Source: Candidatus Cryptobacteroides intestinigallinarum (GTDB lineage Bacteria > Bacteroidota > Bacteroidia > Bacteroidales > UBA932). From it: 47,453 bases of DNA. The position numbers were made by a program, and so were the translations under genes. This document shows, in pieces, positions 25,906 through 35,094 of this stretch; position 1 is the stretch's first letter, and every line of letters begins with the position of its first letter. The notes below the pieces were generated by a model. That model was not told where the DNA came from. It saw only the letters and a list, made by a program, of their open reading frames with translations, and did not search any database. The stretch is taken from NCBI GenBank assembly GCA_017694785.1, contig JADIMK010000017.1:1-47453 (forward strand). Direction: 5' to 3'.

Positions 25906-25936
25906 CAAATATATACATTTTGCATACAGAAACCAA
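25906..25936 (-). promoter_or_regulatory. Bacteroidetes-type promoter of the nuclease/TonB-receptor operon
   Basis: On the minus strand TTG (25936-25934) lies 20 nt before the -7 box TATATTTG (25913-25906), matching TTTG / TAnnTTTG. It predicts a leader of about 50 nt before the mini-lipoprotein ATG. The whole 337-nt divergent gap (25852-26188) is AT-rich and has no other gene. Confidence 0.6.
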
Positions 25937-26115
25937 TCAAAAAAGAAATTAAATTTCAGTTAAAGATTAGATTTTATTATTATTTTGCTAGAGTTATAGC
26001 CAAAAGTATAAGTTATGGAGCATACAGAGATTAAACTTTCTCAGATTTCAGGACTTTTATGTTTTCCGGCAAATATGTAAGAAAATAAAACTGCCAATCG
26101 TAGCGAAAAACAATT

Positions 26116-26123
26116 TATTTTTG
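26116..26123 (+). promoter_or_regulatory. -7 element (TATTTTTG) upstream of the short uvrA paralogue
   Basis: TATTTTTG matches TAnnTTTG and lies about 65 bp before the ATG at 26189. No clear -33 TTTG is present, so the call is tentative. Confidence 0.35.
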
Positions 26124-26188
26124 CAGGTAACTGCAGAAACGGATATTTGGAGACAGTTATGTATTTGCAGAAAATATCATAGACGACC

Positions 26189-28684
26189 ATGGAAAAGAAA
26201 ACAGAAAGTCCGGACAGGATTATAGTGCACGGGGCACGTGTACACAACCTGAAAAATATAGATGTGGACATACCGCTCGGCAAGATAGTCGGGATAGCTG
26301 GAGTATCTGGGTCAGGCAAGTCTTCCCTTGCACTCGGGGTGCTATACGCAGAAGGATCAAGGAGATATCTTGAATCCCTGTCAACATATACAAGACGCAG
26401 GATGACCCAGGCGGCAAGGGCAGATGTTGACGAAGTGCTTTATGTGCCGGCAGCCCTGGCCATGCACCAGAGGCCGGGCATCCCTGGAATAAGAAGCACA
26501 TTCGGCACCGGCACTGAACTTCTCAACAGCCTCAGGCTGATATATTCAAGGCTTGCAAGCCACCGGTGTCCAAACGGGCACTACCTGCAGCCGTCGCTGA
26601 AAGTTGCTGCAGGGCAGGAACTTGTGTGCCGGGAGTGCGGAGCACACTTCTATGCACCTTCAGCTGAAGAACTTTCTTTCAACAGCCAGGGAGCCTGCCG
26701 CAGATGCGACGGGACAGGCTTTGTACGCACTGTCGATGAGTCGACCCTCGTCCCTGACGAGACACTGACCATCGACCAGGGGGCAGTACTGCCATGGAAC
26801 ACACTCATGTGGTCACTGATGACAGATGTGTGCCGGGAGATGGGGGTAAGGACAGACGTACCGTTCAACACCCTTACTGAAAAGGAAAGGGACATAGTCT
26901 TCCACGGCCCCGCCGAGAAAAAGCACATCTTCTACAAGTCAAAGACCACCAACCAGGCCGGGGAACTTGACTTCACCTATTATAATGCAGTATATACGGT
27001 GGAGAATGCGCTTGCAAAGGTCAAGGATGAGAAAGGAATGAAAAGGGTGGAACGGTTCCTAAAGACAGAGGTCTGCCCGGAATGCGGAGGTTCCCGTCTT
27101 TCCGAGGCGGCAAGGGCACCGCTTGTGCGCGGTATATCCCTTGCCGATGCATGCAGGATGACCCTTTCCGATCTCGTCGAATGGGTGAAAGGAATCCCGG
27201 AATTCCTGCCTGATGAGATGCGGCCTATGGCCAGGAACATCTGCGAATCCTTCCTCGACGCATCCGTGAGACTTCTTGACCTAGGGGTCGGCTATCTGAG
27301 TCTCGACAGAGCAGCCTCTACCCTCTCCACAGGCGAACGCCAGAGGATGCAGCTCGCCAGGGCTGTCAGAAACCGGACGACAGGGGTACTGTATGTGCTG
27401 GACGAACCGTCTATCGGGCTTCATCCTGCCAATATCACAGGCCTTGCAGGTGTGATGAAGGACCTGATCGCAGACGGAAATTCCGTGGTGCTTGTCGACC
27501 ATGATACCCAGATCCTTGCAGAATCCGGCTACCTGATAGAAATGGGGCCGGGGGCTGGCTCTGAAGGCGGCACCGTGATAGCCAAGGGGACGATAGACGA
27601 AGTCTGTGCAGACCCGGCATCCAGAATCGGGCCTTACCTCAGCGGCAAGGCCAGCATACACGTAAGGCCGGAGATCAAGGCAAAGGATCTGTTCAATATA
27701 GGCACAATACATCTGTCCACAGGAAACATACACACTGTCAAGCCGCTTGAAGCGGACATTCCGAAAGGCCGGTTGACAGTGGTGACGGGAGTATCCGGCT
27801 CAGGCAAGACCACCATGGTACTGGAGAGCCTGATTCCGGGACTTCAGGCACTCATAGCCGGCAAGAAACTTCCTGCGCACGTGAAGGCGATAGAAGCAGA
27901 AGGGATAAGGCAGGTCAAGCTGATAGACGCATCACCTATAGGCATCAACATCCGCTCGACAGTAGCCACTTATGCGAATGTACATGACGAGCTGCGCAAG
28001 ATCTTTGCAAAGACTCCGGACGCAAAGGCCCTGGGATACAAGGACGGGGACTTCTCATATAATACAGGTAAACTCCGCTGCCCTACCTGTGACGGCACCG
28101 GAGTCATAAGCCTGGATGTACAGTTCCTGCCCGATGTGGACATCCCTTGTCCGGAATGCCGGGGTTCGAGATATTCCAAGGCAGCCAATCTGGTCCGGAG
28201 AGAAAACGCCGCAGGAGCAATGCATTCACTCCCCCAGCTCATGGACATGGATGTCAACGATGCACTTGAGGCATGCTATGATCTGAAGACAGTACGTCAG
28301 AGGCTTCTTGTCCTCAAGGAGCTGGGGCTAGGATATCTCACTCTGGGAGAACAGACCCCGGGACTCTCCGGAGGTGAAGCACAGAGACTCAAGCTCGCAA
28401 GCGAGATGGGCCGGGGCCAGAACGATTCCGTATTTGTCTTCGATGAGCCTACGATCGGTCTCCATCCGTCTGATGTACAGACTCTTCTGAAAGTATTCCA
28501 GCAGCTGGTCGACCACGGTGCGACAGTGATAGTCATAGAGCATGACCTCGATGTGATCCGCAACGCAGACTATATCATAGACATGGGTCCGGGAGGAGGA
28601 GACCAGGGAGGGAAAATAGTGGCGGCCGGCACGCCCGCACAGGTCAAAGCCTGTCCCGCAAGCATCACCGGCCGCTTCATCTGA
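26189..28684 (+). CDS. UvrA-like ABC ATPase lacking the UvrB-binding domain (UvrA2-type)
   Basis: 831-aa paralogue of the excision-repair damage sensor. Two ABC modules are intact: Walker A GVSGSGKSS at 39-46 and GVSGSGKTT near 535, with signatures LSTGERQR and LSGGEAQR. A zinc module (CPTCDGTG ... CPECRGSRY) follows in the second half. Relative to the 942-aa UvrA encoded at 35095, the stretch after ETLLNSLRLIYSRLA that should hold the UvrB-binding domain is cut to a short segment with a Cys pair pattern (RCPNGH ... CRECGAHF). This is the layout of class II UvrA proteins, known from Deinococcus UvrA2 and from antibiotic-resistance paralogues. It probably binds DNA but not UvrB. It is transcribed divergently from the nuclease operon. 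Confidence 0.88.
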   Translation: MEKKTESPDRIIVHGARVHNLKNIDVDIPLGKIVGIAGVSGSGKSSLALGVLYAEGSRRYLESLSTYTRRRMTQAARADVDEVLYVPAALAMHQRPGIPGIRSTFGTGTELLNSLRLIYSRLASHRCPNGHYLQPSLKVAAGQELVCRECGAHFYAPSAEELSFNSQGACRRCDGTGFVRTVDESTLVPDETLTIDQGAVLPWNTLMWSLMTDVCREMGVRTDVPFNTLTEKERDIVFHGPAEKKHIFYKSKTTNQAGELDFTYYNAVYTVENALAKVKDEKGMKRVERFLKTEVCPECGGSRLSEAARAPLVRGISLADACRMTLSDLVEWVKGIPEFLPDEMRPMARNICESFLDASVRLLDLGVGYLSLDRAASTLSTGERQRMQLARAVRNRTTGVLYVLDEPSIGLHPANITGLAGVMKDLIADGNSVVLVDHDTQILAESGYLIEMGPGAGSEGGTVIAKGTIDEVCADPASRIGPYLSGKASIHVRPEIKAKDLFNIGTIHLSTGNIHTVKPLEADIPKGRLTVVTGVSGSGKTTMVLESLIPGLQALIAGKKLPAHVKAIEAEGIRQVKLIDASPIGINIRSTVATYANVHDELRKIFAKTPDAKALGYKDGDFSYNTGKLRCPTCDGTGVISLDVQFLPDVDIPCPECRGSRYSKAANLVRRENAAGAMHSLPQLMDMDVNDALEACYDLKTVRQRLLVLKELGLGYLTLGEQTPGLSGGEAQRLKLASEMGRGQNDSVFVFDEPTIGLHPSDVQTLLKVFQQLVDHGATVIVIEHDLDVIRNADYIIDMGPGGGDQGGKIVAAGTPAQVKACPASITGRFI

Positions 28685-28692
28685 TCTGCACT

Positions 28693-28708
28693 AAATCCTA
28701 TGGATTTT
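28693..28708 (+). terminator. Weak hairpin between the convergent uvrA paralogue and M3 peptidase genes
   Basis: AAATCC / GGATTT with a 3-base loop, followed by TT within a T-rich stretch. It is only 6 bp and A/T-closed, but it is the only hairpin in the 35-nt convergent gap. Confidence 0.35.
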
Positions 28709-28719
28709 TCTGCAGGATA

Positions 28720-31032
28720 TTATTCAAGTCCTCTTGCACGGAGCAGTGCGCCAGGATCAGGCTCGGCTCCGCGGAATCTCTTGTAGAGTACCATCGGGTC
28801 TTCACTGCCGCCCTTTTCCAGTATATTCCGGCGATAGGACATTGCGGTAGCCTTGTCAAACAGGCCTTTCTCCTTGAAGAGCTCAAAGGCGTCCTTGTCA
28901 AGCACTTCAGCCCAGAGATAGCTGTAGTAGCCGGCGTTGTAGCCTCCGCTGAACACATGGTTGAAGTAGTCTGTCCTGTATCTAGGGATTATCTCATCTA
29001 TAAGACCGGCATCCTTCATCACATAAGTCTCGAACTTGACAGGATCGATCACGCGGAGTTCTTCGGAAGAGCCGAGAGCGATGTGTTTTCCTGCCACCAC
29101 AAGAGACGCAGCCTCGGCGCCCTCCGGTGCCGGAGTCTCTGATGCGAAAGGACAGTCAGCCGGAACATATACCGATGTAAGCTCATGCCAGCGCATATCA
29201 AGGATTGCGGCTGCAGTGAGTTCTGTGGTCATGAAGCCCTGGTTGAACGTGCCGGAATTGCGGATCTTCACCACAAGAGAGTCAGGTATGGTCTCCCCTG
29301 TCTCGTAGTGGCGGGCATAGAGAGCAAGCACCTCTGGCTGCAGAGCCCAGTTCTCGTTGAGCTGAGAAGGAAGCTCCACAAAATCACGGGCCACGCTGGT
29401 ACCGCTCACATCCTTATAGGTACAGCGGCTCAGAAGGCCGTGCAGGGCATGGCCGAACTCATGGAACATGGTGGCAGCCTCGTCGAGTGTAAGCAGAGAC
29501 GGACGTCCTGCCGACGGTTTGGTGAAATTGCCCACGTTGACGATGATAGGCCTGATGTCTTCTCCGTCTGCCGTCACTTCCTGGTTGCGGAAATTGCTCA
29601 TCCATGCTCCACCTCTCTTTGACGGACGCGGATAGTAGTCAGTAAGAAGGATCCCGACAAATGATCCGTCTGCATCGGTCACCTTGAAGCCTTCCATGTC
29701 CGGATGATAGGAAGGTATGCTGTCAAGCTTCTCGAAATTGAGTCCATAGAGCATTCCGGCAGTCTTGAAGACACCTTCACGCACATTCTCCATCTTGAAA
29801 TACGGCTTGATGAGAGCCTCATTGAGCTCGTAGTCCCTGTGGCGCACCTTCTCGGCATAATATGACCAGTCCCAAGGACGGATGACAGAAGTGCTGTCGG
29901 AAGGGAGCACACCGGAACGGACATCCTCGTCCATGATCTGCTGCATGGCCGCGATCTCCTTTTCAGCCTTGGCGACAGCCGGAGTGAAGATACCAGAAAG
30001 GAACACATCTACAGTAGCCGGGTCATGGGCCATCTTGTCTGAAAGGATGAACTCCGCAGGAGTCTCGTATCCGAGAAGACGGGCCTTCTCGATGCGCAGG
30101 CGCATGATGTCGATTACGACCTGATTGTTGTCGGATTCATTTCCTTGGTTACCGCGGGAAGAATATGCATTGAACATCTTTTCCCTCAGATCCCGTCTCG
30201 CACTGTAGGTCATGAAAGGCACATAGCTCTGGTTCTGGAGGGTGAAGAGCCACGGGCCGCCTTCAGACACGTGGTCAGCCCCCGAGAGCTTCATGGCTTC
30301 GCGGGCCGAAATCCCTGCCGACTGTGCCTCGGCAGCTGCCGCAGCAGCCACAGCCGCAGGAAGGCCCTCAAGCTCAGCAGAATCAGTAAGGACCAGCTTG
30401 AATGCATTTGTCTCAGAAAGGACATTGTTGCCGAATTTCTGTTCAAGGGCGGCAAGCTCCTTGTTGATCTCCCTCATCCTCTGCTGTCCTTCTGAGTCAA
30501 GTGCGACCCCATTGCTCACGAAGGACCTGTAGAGCTTCTCCAGCACAGCATTCTGCTCATCGGTCAGGCCGAGGGTTGCCCTTGCGTCGTGGAGTTCCTT
30601 TACCCTGCTGAAGAAATAATGGTTCATGAATATATTGTCATGATGCTCAGTAAGCATAGGGAGTGCCTCTGCGACAATTTTCTGCATAGACTCAGTGGCA
30701 TCGGACTCCGAAAGGTTGAAGAGCACCCCGGTCACCTTGTCGAGCAGAGCGCCGGAACGTTCGTATGCGGCCACTGTGTTTTCAAATGTCGGCTCATCAT
30801 CCTTGGCTATGATGGCATCCACTTCAGCCTCCTGGCGGTGGATTCCGGCCTTGATGGCCGGGATATAATCCTTCTCCTTGATCTGTTCGAACGGAGGTAT
30901 CCCGTACGGGGTATCCCACTCTGCGAAGAAAGGATTTGTTCTGTTACATGCTGATGTTCCCATAATCAGTGCAGAGATCAATAACAGTCTGATGCGGCCC
31001 TTTAAAGAAGGACCTGATATCAAAGATTTCAT
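28720..31032 (-). CDS. M3-family metallopeptidase lipoprotein (Dcp-like peptidyl-dipeptidase)
   Basis: 770-aa zinc peptidase that trims short peptides, most like bacterial peptidyl-dipeptidase Dcp. The zinc motif HEFGHALH is at 524-531 (His524, Glu525, His528). The following GTSVARDFVELPSQLNENW and the GGYNAGYYSYLWAEVLD block are typical of the family. Unlike the E. coli cytosolic/periplasmic enzyme, it begins with a signal and lipobox-like GTSAC (Cys29), so it is probably a periplasm-facing lipoprotein that degrades imported peptides. It is the last of four same-strand genes, 68 nt after the nitroreductase gene. Confidence 0.93.
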   Translation of the reverse strand: MKSLISGPSLKGRIRLLLISALIMGTSACNRTNPFFAEWDTPYGIPPFEQIKEKDYIPAIKAGIHRQEAEVDAIIAKDDEPTFENTVAAYERSGALLDKVTGVLFNLSESDATESMQKIVAEALPMLTEHHDNIFMNHYFFSRVKELHDARATLGLTDEQNAVLEKLYRSFVSNGVALDSEGQQRMREINKELAALEQKFGNNVLSETNAFKLVLTDSAELEGLPAAVAAAAAAEAQSAGISAREAMKLSGADHVSEGGPWLFTLQNQSYVPFMTYSARRDLREKMFNAYSSRGNQGNESDNNQVVIDIMRLRIEKARLLGYETPAEFILSDKMAHDPATVDVFLSGIFTPAVAKAEKEIAAMQQIMDEDVRSGVLPSDSTSVIRPWDWSYYAEKVRHRDYELNEALIKPYFKMENVREGVFKTAGMLYGLNFEKLDSIPSYHPDMEGFKVTDADGSFVGILLTDYYPRPSKRGGAWMSNFRNQEVTADGEDIRPIIVNVGNFTKPSAGRPSLLTLDEAATMFHEFGHALHGLLSRCTYKDVSGTSVARDFVELPSQLNENWALQPEVLALYARHYETGETIPDSLVVKIRNSGTFNQGFMTTELTAAAILDMRWHELTSVYVPADCPFASETPAPEGAEAASLVVAGKHIALGSSEELRVIDPVKFETYVMKDAGLIDEIIPRYRTDYFNHVFSGGYNAGYYSYLWAEVLDKDAFELFKEKGLFDKATAMSYRRNILEKGGSEDPMVLYKRFRGAEPDPGALLRARGLE

Positions 31033-31100
31033 TATGCTTGGTTTTAATACACGCTATCTGTTCTATACACTCAATCTATTAATTCATACAGTAGGTCACT

Positions 31101-31634
31101 TCAATAGCTGTTCCACGATGACATCTCATCAAGTGCATGGCGCACCTTCTGCCTTGTAGGACCGTCAGGATATCCCAGCGAGATCAGCAGCGGTATGCGT
31201 CTGGAACGCGGCACTCCCAGCAGAGAGGCTACCTTCTTTTCGTCAAACCAGCCCATGATGCATGTCCCGAGACCGAGATCAGCCGCCTGCAGGCAGAAAT
31301 GCTCCACCGCCATGCCCAGATCCATCATGCTATAGTCCTTTGACTTGAGCATGCTCCCTATCTTTGCCGTGACATTCATCTTTTCAAGCACCACAGCCAC
31401 AATCACCGGAGCCTGATAGGTGAACTTGTTCATCCCGGCTCCGCATGCCGCATCTGCCATCTTGCCGAGCAGTTCACGCGAGTCCACGACAATGAATTTC
31501 CATGGCTGCGAATTGCAGGCAGACGGAGAAAGTCTTGCCGCCTCAAGACATTCCAGAATCTTTTCCTTTTCAACAGGCTGCGGCTTGTAACGGCGGTCGC
31601 TCTGCCGCACCTGTACCAGTTCCTTGAAATCCAT
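31101..31634 (-). CDS. Nitroreductase-family FMN oxidoreductase
   Basis: 177-aa single-domain flavoprotein. FMN-binding family motifs are present: the RQSDRRYKPQPV N-terminus, SPSACNSQPWKFIVV, and AADLGLGTCIMGW before a C-terminal ISLGYPDGPTRQK segment. Family members reduce nitro compounds, quinones or similar acceptors with NAD(P)H; the physiological substrate here is unknown. It starts 14 nt after the acyl-CoA ligase gene stop. Cytosolic, no signal peptide. Confidence 0.9.
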   Translation of the reverse strand: MDFKELVQVRQSDRRYKPQPVEKEKILECLEAARLSPSACNSQPWKFIVVDSRELLGKMADAACGAGMNKFTYQAPVIVAVVLEKMNVTAKIGSMLKSKDYSMMDLGMAVEHFCLQAADLGLGTCIMGWFDEKKVASLLGVPRSRRIPLLISLGYPDGPTRQKVRHALDEMSSWNSY

Positions 31635-31648
31635 ATTACAGATAAATC

Positions 31649-33580
31649 CTACAGGGAGGAAAGGTTCATCTCATTGACAATGTTCTTTCCTTCAGGTGTA
31701 TATGCAAACTTCATCCTGTCCTCGTAGGCCTTCTCTACCTTTCCGCGGACAATCTTCATCGTACTGTTGACCATGTGGTTCTGCTCAGTGAACGGCTCAG
31801 GAAGCACACAGACTGCAGCCGGGAGCCACCTCTCCGGGAATGCCCCATAGTTAGCTCCACCCTTGCGGTAGGAATTGACCTCGTCCTGAAGTTTCTCCAG
31901 CATCATCCTGCGTGCCGGCTCGCTGTCCGGGGCAAGCTCAGGGGCATGTTCCTTGACATAGGCCTTCAGGGCATCCTTGTTCGGCACCAGCAGGGCTATT
32001 GTATAAGGGTCCTGGCTGTTGTGCAGCACTATCTGGTCGATGTAGCGGGAATTCTCCACCATTGACTCCTCTATGCCTTCCGGACTGTATTTCTCTCCGT
32101 CAGCACTGATGAGCAGAGATTTGAATCTTCCTACTACATACAGGAAATCCTTGTCTCTCATATATCCCATGTCTCCGGTGTGCAGCCAGCCGTCGACAAT
32201 GGTCTCGGCGGTAGCCTTCGGATTCTTCCAGTAGCCGGCCATGACATTCTCTCCCTTGATGACAATCTCTCCCTTTTCTCCGTAAGGGAGATCCTTGCCG
32301 TCTGAGTCGCAGATCCTGATCTCCATCGGCTTCACCACACAGCCGGAGGATCCCAGGATATGGCGGGCAGGAGCATTCGCTGAAATGATAGGGGTAGCTT
32401 CGGACAGTCCGTATCCCTGGTACATAGGGATCCCTATGGCATAGTAATATTTCTGGAGATCTATGTCAAGAAGGGCACCGCCTCCGACGAAGAACTTCAT
32501 CTGGCCGCCGAGGGCCTGACGCACATTCTTGAATATCAGCTTGTCGAAAAGAGCGAGGAAAGGCTTCTTCCACCATTGGGTGATGCCTCCCTTGTTGTAT
32601 CCTTCCTTGTTGTAGGATATGGCCATGTCAAGGGCGAGATTGTAGAGCTTCTCAACCTTAGGGCCCTTGGCCTTGATGCCGGCCTCTATGTTCTTCTTGA
32701 AATTCTTGGCAAGCGCCGGTACGCTCAGCATCACGGTCGGCTTGAGCTCCTGGATGCTCATCGGGATATTCCTCAGGGCCTCCATAGGAGTGCGTCCGGC
32801 AGGGACAGTACCTATTGAAGCTCCGTATGACATCATGGTGTAGAATCCGGCGACATGGGCAAAGCAATGGTCCAGCGGCAGGATGATGAGCATCCTGTCC
32901 TGAGGTGTCACCCCGATTACGGACTGCGCCTGCTCTACATTGGCTGTATAGTTCCTGTGGGTAAGGAGTATTCCCTTAGGGTCGGCCGTAGTTCCTGATG
33001 TGTAGCTGATGTTGGCATAGTCGTCAGGACCTATTGATTCATATCTCTGACGGAACAGGTCCTCATGTTCTGCAAGGAACCTGTCTCCCATTTCCACGAT
33101 TTCCGACAGCGGCATTTCCTTCGGTCCGTATTCAGGCATGTCATCAAGGACAATCACCTTCTCGACCATAGGCAGGTCCGGAAGTATCTTCCTTATCTTA
33201 GGCAGCTGCTGTGCAGAAACCATGACATACTTCGAGTCCGAATGTCTGATGCGGAACACGAGGTCGCTGCTTTCCTCAAGCTTGATCGACAGCGGCACAT
33301 TGACTCCTCCGGCATAGAGGATGCCGAGCTCTCCGAGGACCCAGAGGTTGCGACCTTCTGAGAGCAGGGAGACTTTTTCTCCTTTCTGCAGTCCAAGGGC
33401 CATGAGTCCGGCCCCTATACGCCTGGCGAAGGCTCTGGTCTGCTCGAATGTTGTAGATGTCCATTTCCCGTCCCTTTTCTCCCAGAGGAATGTATTCCCG
33501 GAGTAGAGGTTGACGTACTTGTCGACGAATCCGATGATCGTCAGTCTCGGTGACAGGGCACCGGCAGCATTGGTAGCCAT
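31649..33580 (-). CDS. Long-chain acyl-CoA synthetase (AMP-forming)
   Basis: 643-aa ANL-superfamily enzyme activating fatty acids to acyl-CoA through an acyl-adenylate. The phosphate-binding loop is YTSGTTADPKGILLTHRN. The adenine-binding GYGLSEATPII and the hinge GWLHTGDMGYMRDKDFLYVVGRFKSLL are intact, followed by the catalytic-lysine region near the C-terminus. The insertions between motifs are like those of Bacteroidetes FadD-type ligases. It is the second gene of a four-gene minus-strand run, 22 nt after the deoxynucleoside kinase gene. The exact chain length and role (membrane lipid recycling versus exogenous fatty acid) cannot be read. Confidence 0.93.
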   Translation of the reverse strand: MATNAAGALSPRLTIIGFVDKYVNLYSGNTFLWEKRDGKWTSTTFEQTRAFARRIGAGLMALGLQKGEKVSLLSEGRNLWVLGELGILYAGGVNVPLSIKLEESSDLVFRIRHSDSKYVMVSAQQLPKIRKILPDLPMVEKVIVLDDMPEYGPKEMPLSEIVEMGDRFLAEHEDLFRQRYESIGPDDYANISYTSGTTADPKGILLTHRNYTANVEQAQSVIGVTPQDRMLIILPLDHCFAHVAGFYTMMSYGASIGTVPAGRTPMEALRNIPMSIQELKPTVMLSVPALAKNFKKNIEAGIKAKGPKVEKLYNLALDMAISYNKEGYNKGGITQWWKKPFLALFDKLIFKNVRQALGGQMKFFVGGGALLDIDLQKYYYAIGIPMYQGYGLSEATPIISANAPARHILGSSGCVVKPMEIRICDSDGKDLPYGEKGEIVIKGENVMAGYWKNPKATAETIVDGWLHTGDMGYMRDKDFLYVVGRFKSLLISADGEKYSPEGIEESMVENSRYIDQIVLHNSQDPYTIALLVPNKDALKAYVKEHAPELAPDSEPARRMMLEKLQDEVNSYRKGGANYGAFPERWLPAAVCVLPEPFTEQNHMVNSTMKIVRGKVEKAYEDRMKFAYTPEGKNIVNEMNLSSL

Positions 33581-33602
33581 AATATAATAGTGTTATTGTA
33601 GG

Positions 33603-34241
33603 TCATCTGGCATTTTCCTGAGGCACAGACGGGAAGAGACCGAAGAGTTCTGCATCGATCCTGTCGGTGATCTCCTGGAAATCCTCAGGCCTGTTCTCGA
33701 ACTTTATCCTGTCCACGTCCAGGATCAGAAGCCTGTGGTCATATCCTGATATCCATGACTCGTATCTTTCGTTGAGGCCGGTGAGATAATCTATCCTGAT
33801 GCTCTTCTCATACTCCCTGCCCCTCTTCTGTATCTGGCTCACCAGATTAGGGATGGAAGATCGGAGATAGATCAGCAGGTCAGGCGGATTGACGAGGGAC
33901 ATCATCAGGTCGAAGAGATCGGAGTAGTTCTCGAAGTCTCTGGTACTCATCAATCCCATGGCATGGAGGTTAGGAGCGAAGATACGGGCATCTTCATATA
34001 TGGTCCTGTCCTGGATTATCGCATCATTGGAGCGCGAGATCTCCACCACATCCTTGAACCTCTTGTTGAGGAAATATATCTGGAGATTAAAAGACCATCT
34101 CTCCATATCCTCATAGAAATCAGCAAGATAAGGATTATAGTCCACAGATTCGAACCTCGGGGTCCACTTATAATGGGATGCGAGCATCTTGGTAAGGGTA
34201 GTCTTGCCGCTCCCGATATTTCCAGCCACTGCTATATGCAT
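33603..34241 (-). CDS. Deoxynucleoside kinase (deoxyadenosine/deoxyguanosine-type)
   Basis: 212-aa kinase phosphorylating deoxynucleosides to dNMPs in the salvage pathway. The P-loop GNIGSGKTT is at 7-15, the catalytic acid is in RFESVDYNPYLADFY (Glu31), and the DRT motif is QDRTIYEDARIF at 77-88. The lid with RGREYEKSIRIDYL carries arginines. It matches dAdo/dGuo kinases of Gram-positives and Bacteroidetes. It begins the minus-strand run that includes the acyl-CoA ligase, nitroreductase and M3 peptidase, and lies 7.7 kb from the nuclease operon; salvage of deoxynucleosides would suit that locus. Confidence 0.92.
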   Translation of the reverse strand: MHIAVAGNIGSGKTTLTKMLASHYKWTPRFESVDYNPYLADFYEDMERWSFNLQIYFLNKRFKDVVEISRSNDAIIQDRTIYEDARIFAPNLHAMGLMSTRDFENYSDLFDLMMSLVNPPDLLIYLRSSIPNLVSQIQKRGREYEKSIRIDYLTGLNERYESWISGYDHRLLILDVDRIKFENRPEDFQEITDRIDAELFGLFPSVPQENAR

Positions 34242-34318
34242 GATTATCTATATTTTAATTGTTTATATCAATATATCCGTTGTCTTCCATGAGTCCAATG
34301 GTCCCATGTTCAACCTCA

Positions 34319-34326
34319 CAAAAGTA
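34319..34326 (-). promoter_or_regulatory. -7 element (TACTTTTG) upstream of the deoxynucleoside kinase operon
   Basis: On the minus strand TACTTTTG matches TAnnTTTG and lies about 78 bp before the kinase ATG. No matching -33 element was found at the usual distance. Confidence 0.35.
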
Positions 34327-34383
34327 CAAAAATATTGGGTATGCAGAAGCCGGGCGACAATTTTTATTTCCACCTAATTTAAG

Positions 34384-34391
34384 TAAATTTG
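34384..34391 (+). promoter_or_regulatory. -7 element (TAAATTTG) upstream of the MBL-hydrolase/uvrA operon
   Basis: TAAATTTG matches TAnnTTTG exactly and lies 29 bp before the ATG at 34420. A TTTTT tract sits at the -33 distance instead of TTTG. Confidence 0.45.
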
Positions 34392-34419
34392 TGAGCTATT
34401 ATAATATGAAGACAAAGCT

Positions 34420-35094
34420 ATGGTCAAGATAAAGACTTTCTATTTCAACCCGCTGCACGAATGCTGCAGCGTAGTGTGGGACGAGACTCTCGAATGCGTC
34501 ATCATCGATCCGGGCTTCTATACTCCGGAAGAGAGGGATGAACTGCTTGGATTCATAAGGGACAACAGGCTCAGGCCGGTCAAGATACTCCTGACACACG
34601 CCCACTTCGACCATGTATTCGGGCTGAAGGAATGTGCCGCATCGCTCGGCGTCCCTGTGCTCATGGATCCGGCCGACAAGGGGACCCTTGCGAGCGCAGG
34701 CTATTTCTGCACGATGTTCGGGCTCCGCACTCCGGACACATCAGTAGAGACGGCCGATATCCATGACCAGGACAAGATAAGGTTCGGCAATACAGAACTT
34801 GAAGTACTCTCTACTCCAGGCCACACTCCAGGCGGGGTCTGCTTCTACGACAAGGCGGACAAGGTACTTTTCAGCGGTGACACTCTTTTTGCCGGAGCCA
34901 TAGGCCGCACTGACCATCCGGGAGGTGACTATGACAAGCTCATCGAAGGGATATTCAGCAAGCTCATGGTACTTGACGGTGATGTGACTGTAATCCCGGG
35001 GCATGGTCCGCAGACCACAATAACGGATGAACGCACAAAGAATCCTTTCCTGCAGCCTTTCAACGAGCCTTACGAAGAAGAAGATAAGAAATAA
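34420..35094 (+). CDS. Metallo-beta-lactamase-fold hydrolase (glyoxalase II-like)
   Basis: 224-aa binuclear zinc hydrolase. The metal motif THAHFDH gives His60, His62, Asp64 and His65; further ligands lie in STPGHTPGG, FSGDTLF and VIPGHGP. The fold and size match YcbL/GloB-like enzymes that hydrolyse S-D-lactoylglutathione or other thioesters. Bacteroidales generally lack glutathione, so the real substrate is open. The stop is immediately followed by the uvrA ATG, so both are co-transcribed. Confidence 0.9.
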   Translation: MVKIKTFYFNPLHECCSVVWDETLECVIIDPGFYTPEERDELLGFIRDNRLRPVKILLTHAHFDHVFGLKECAASLGVPVLMDPADKGTLASAGYFCTMFGLRTPDTSVETADIHDQDKIRFGNTELEVLSTPGHTPGGVCFYDKADKVLFSGDTLFAGAIGRTDHPGGDYDKLIEGIFSKLMVLDGDVTVIPGHGPQTTITDERTKNPFLQPFNEPYEEEDKK

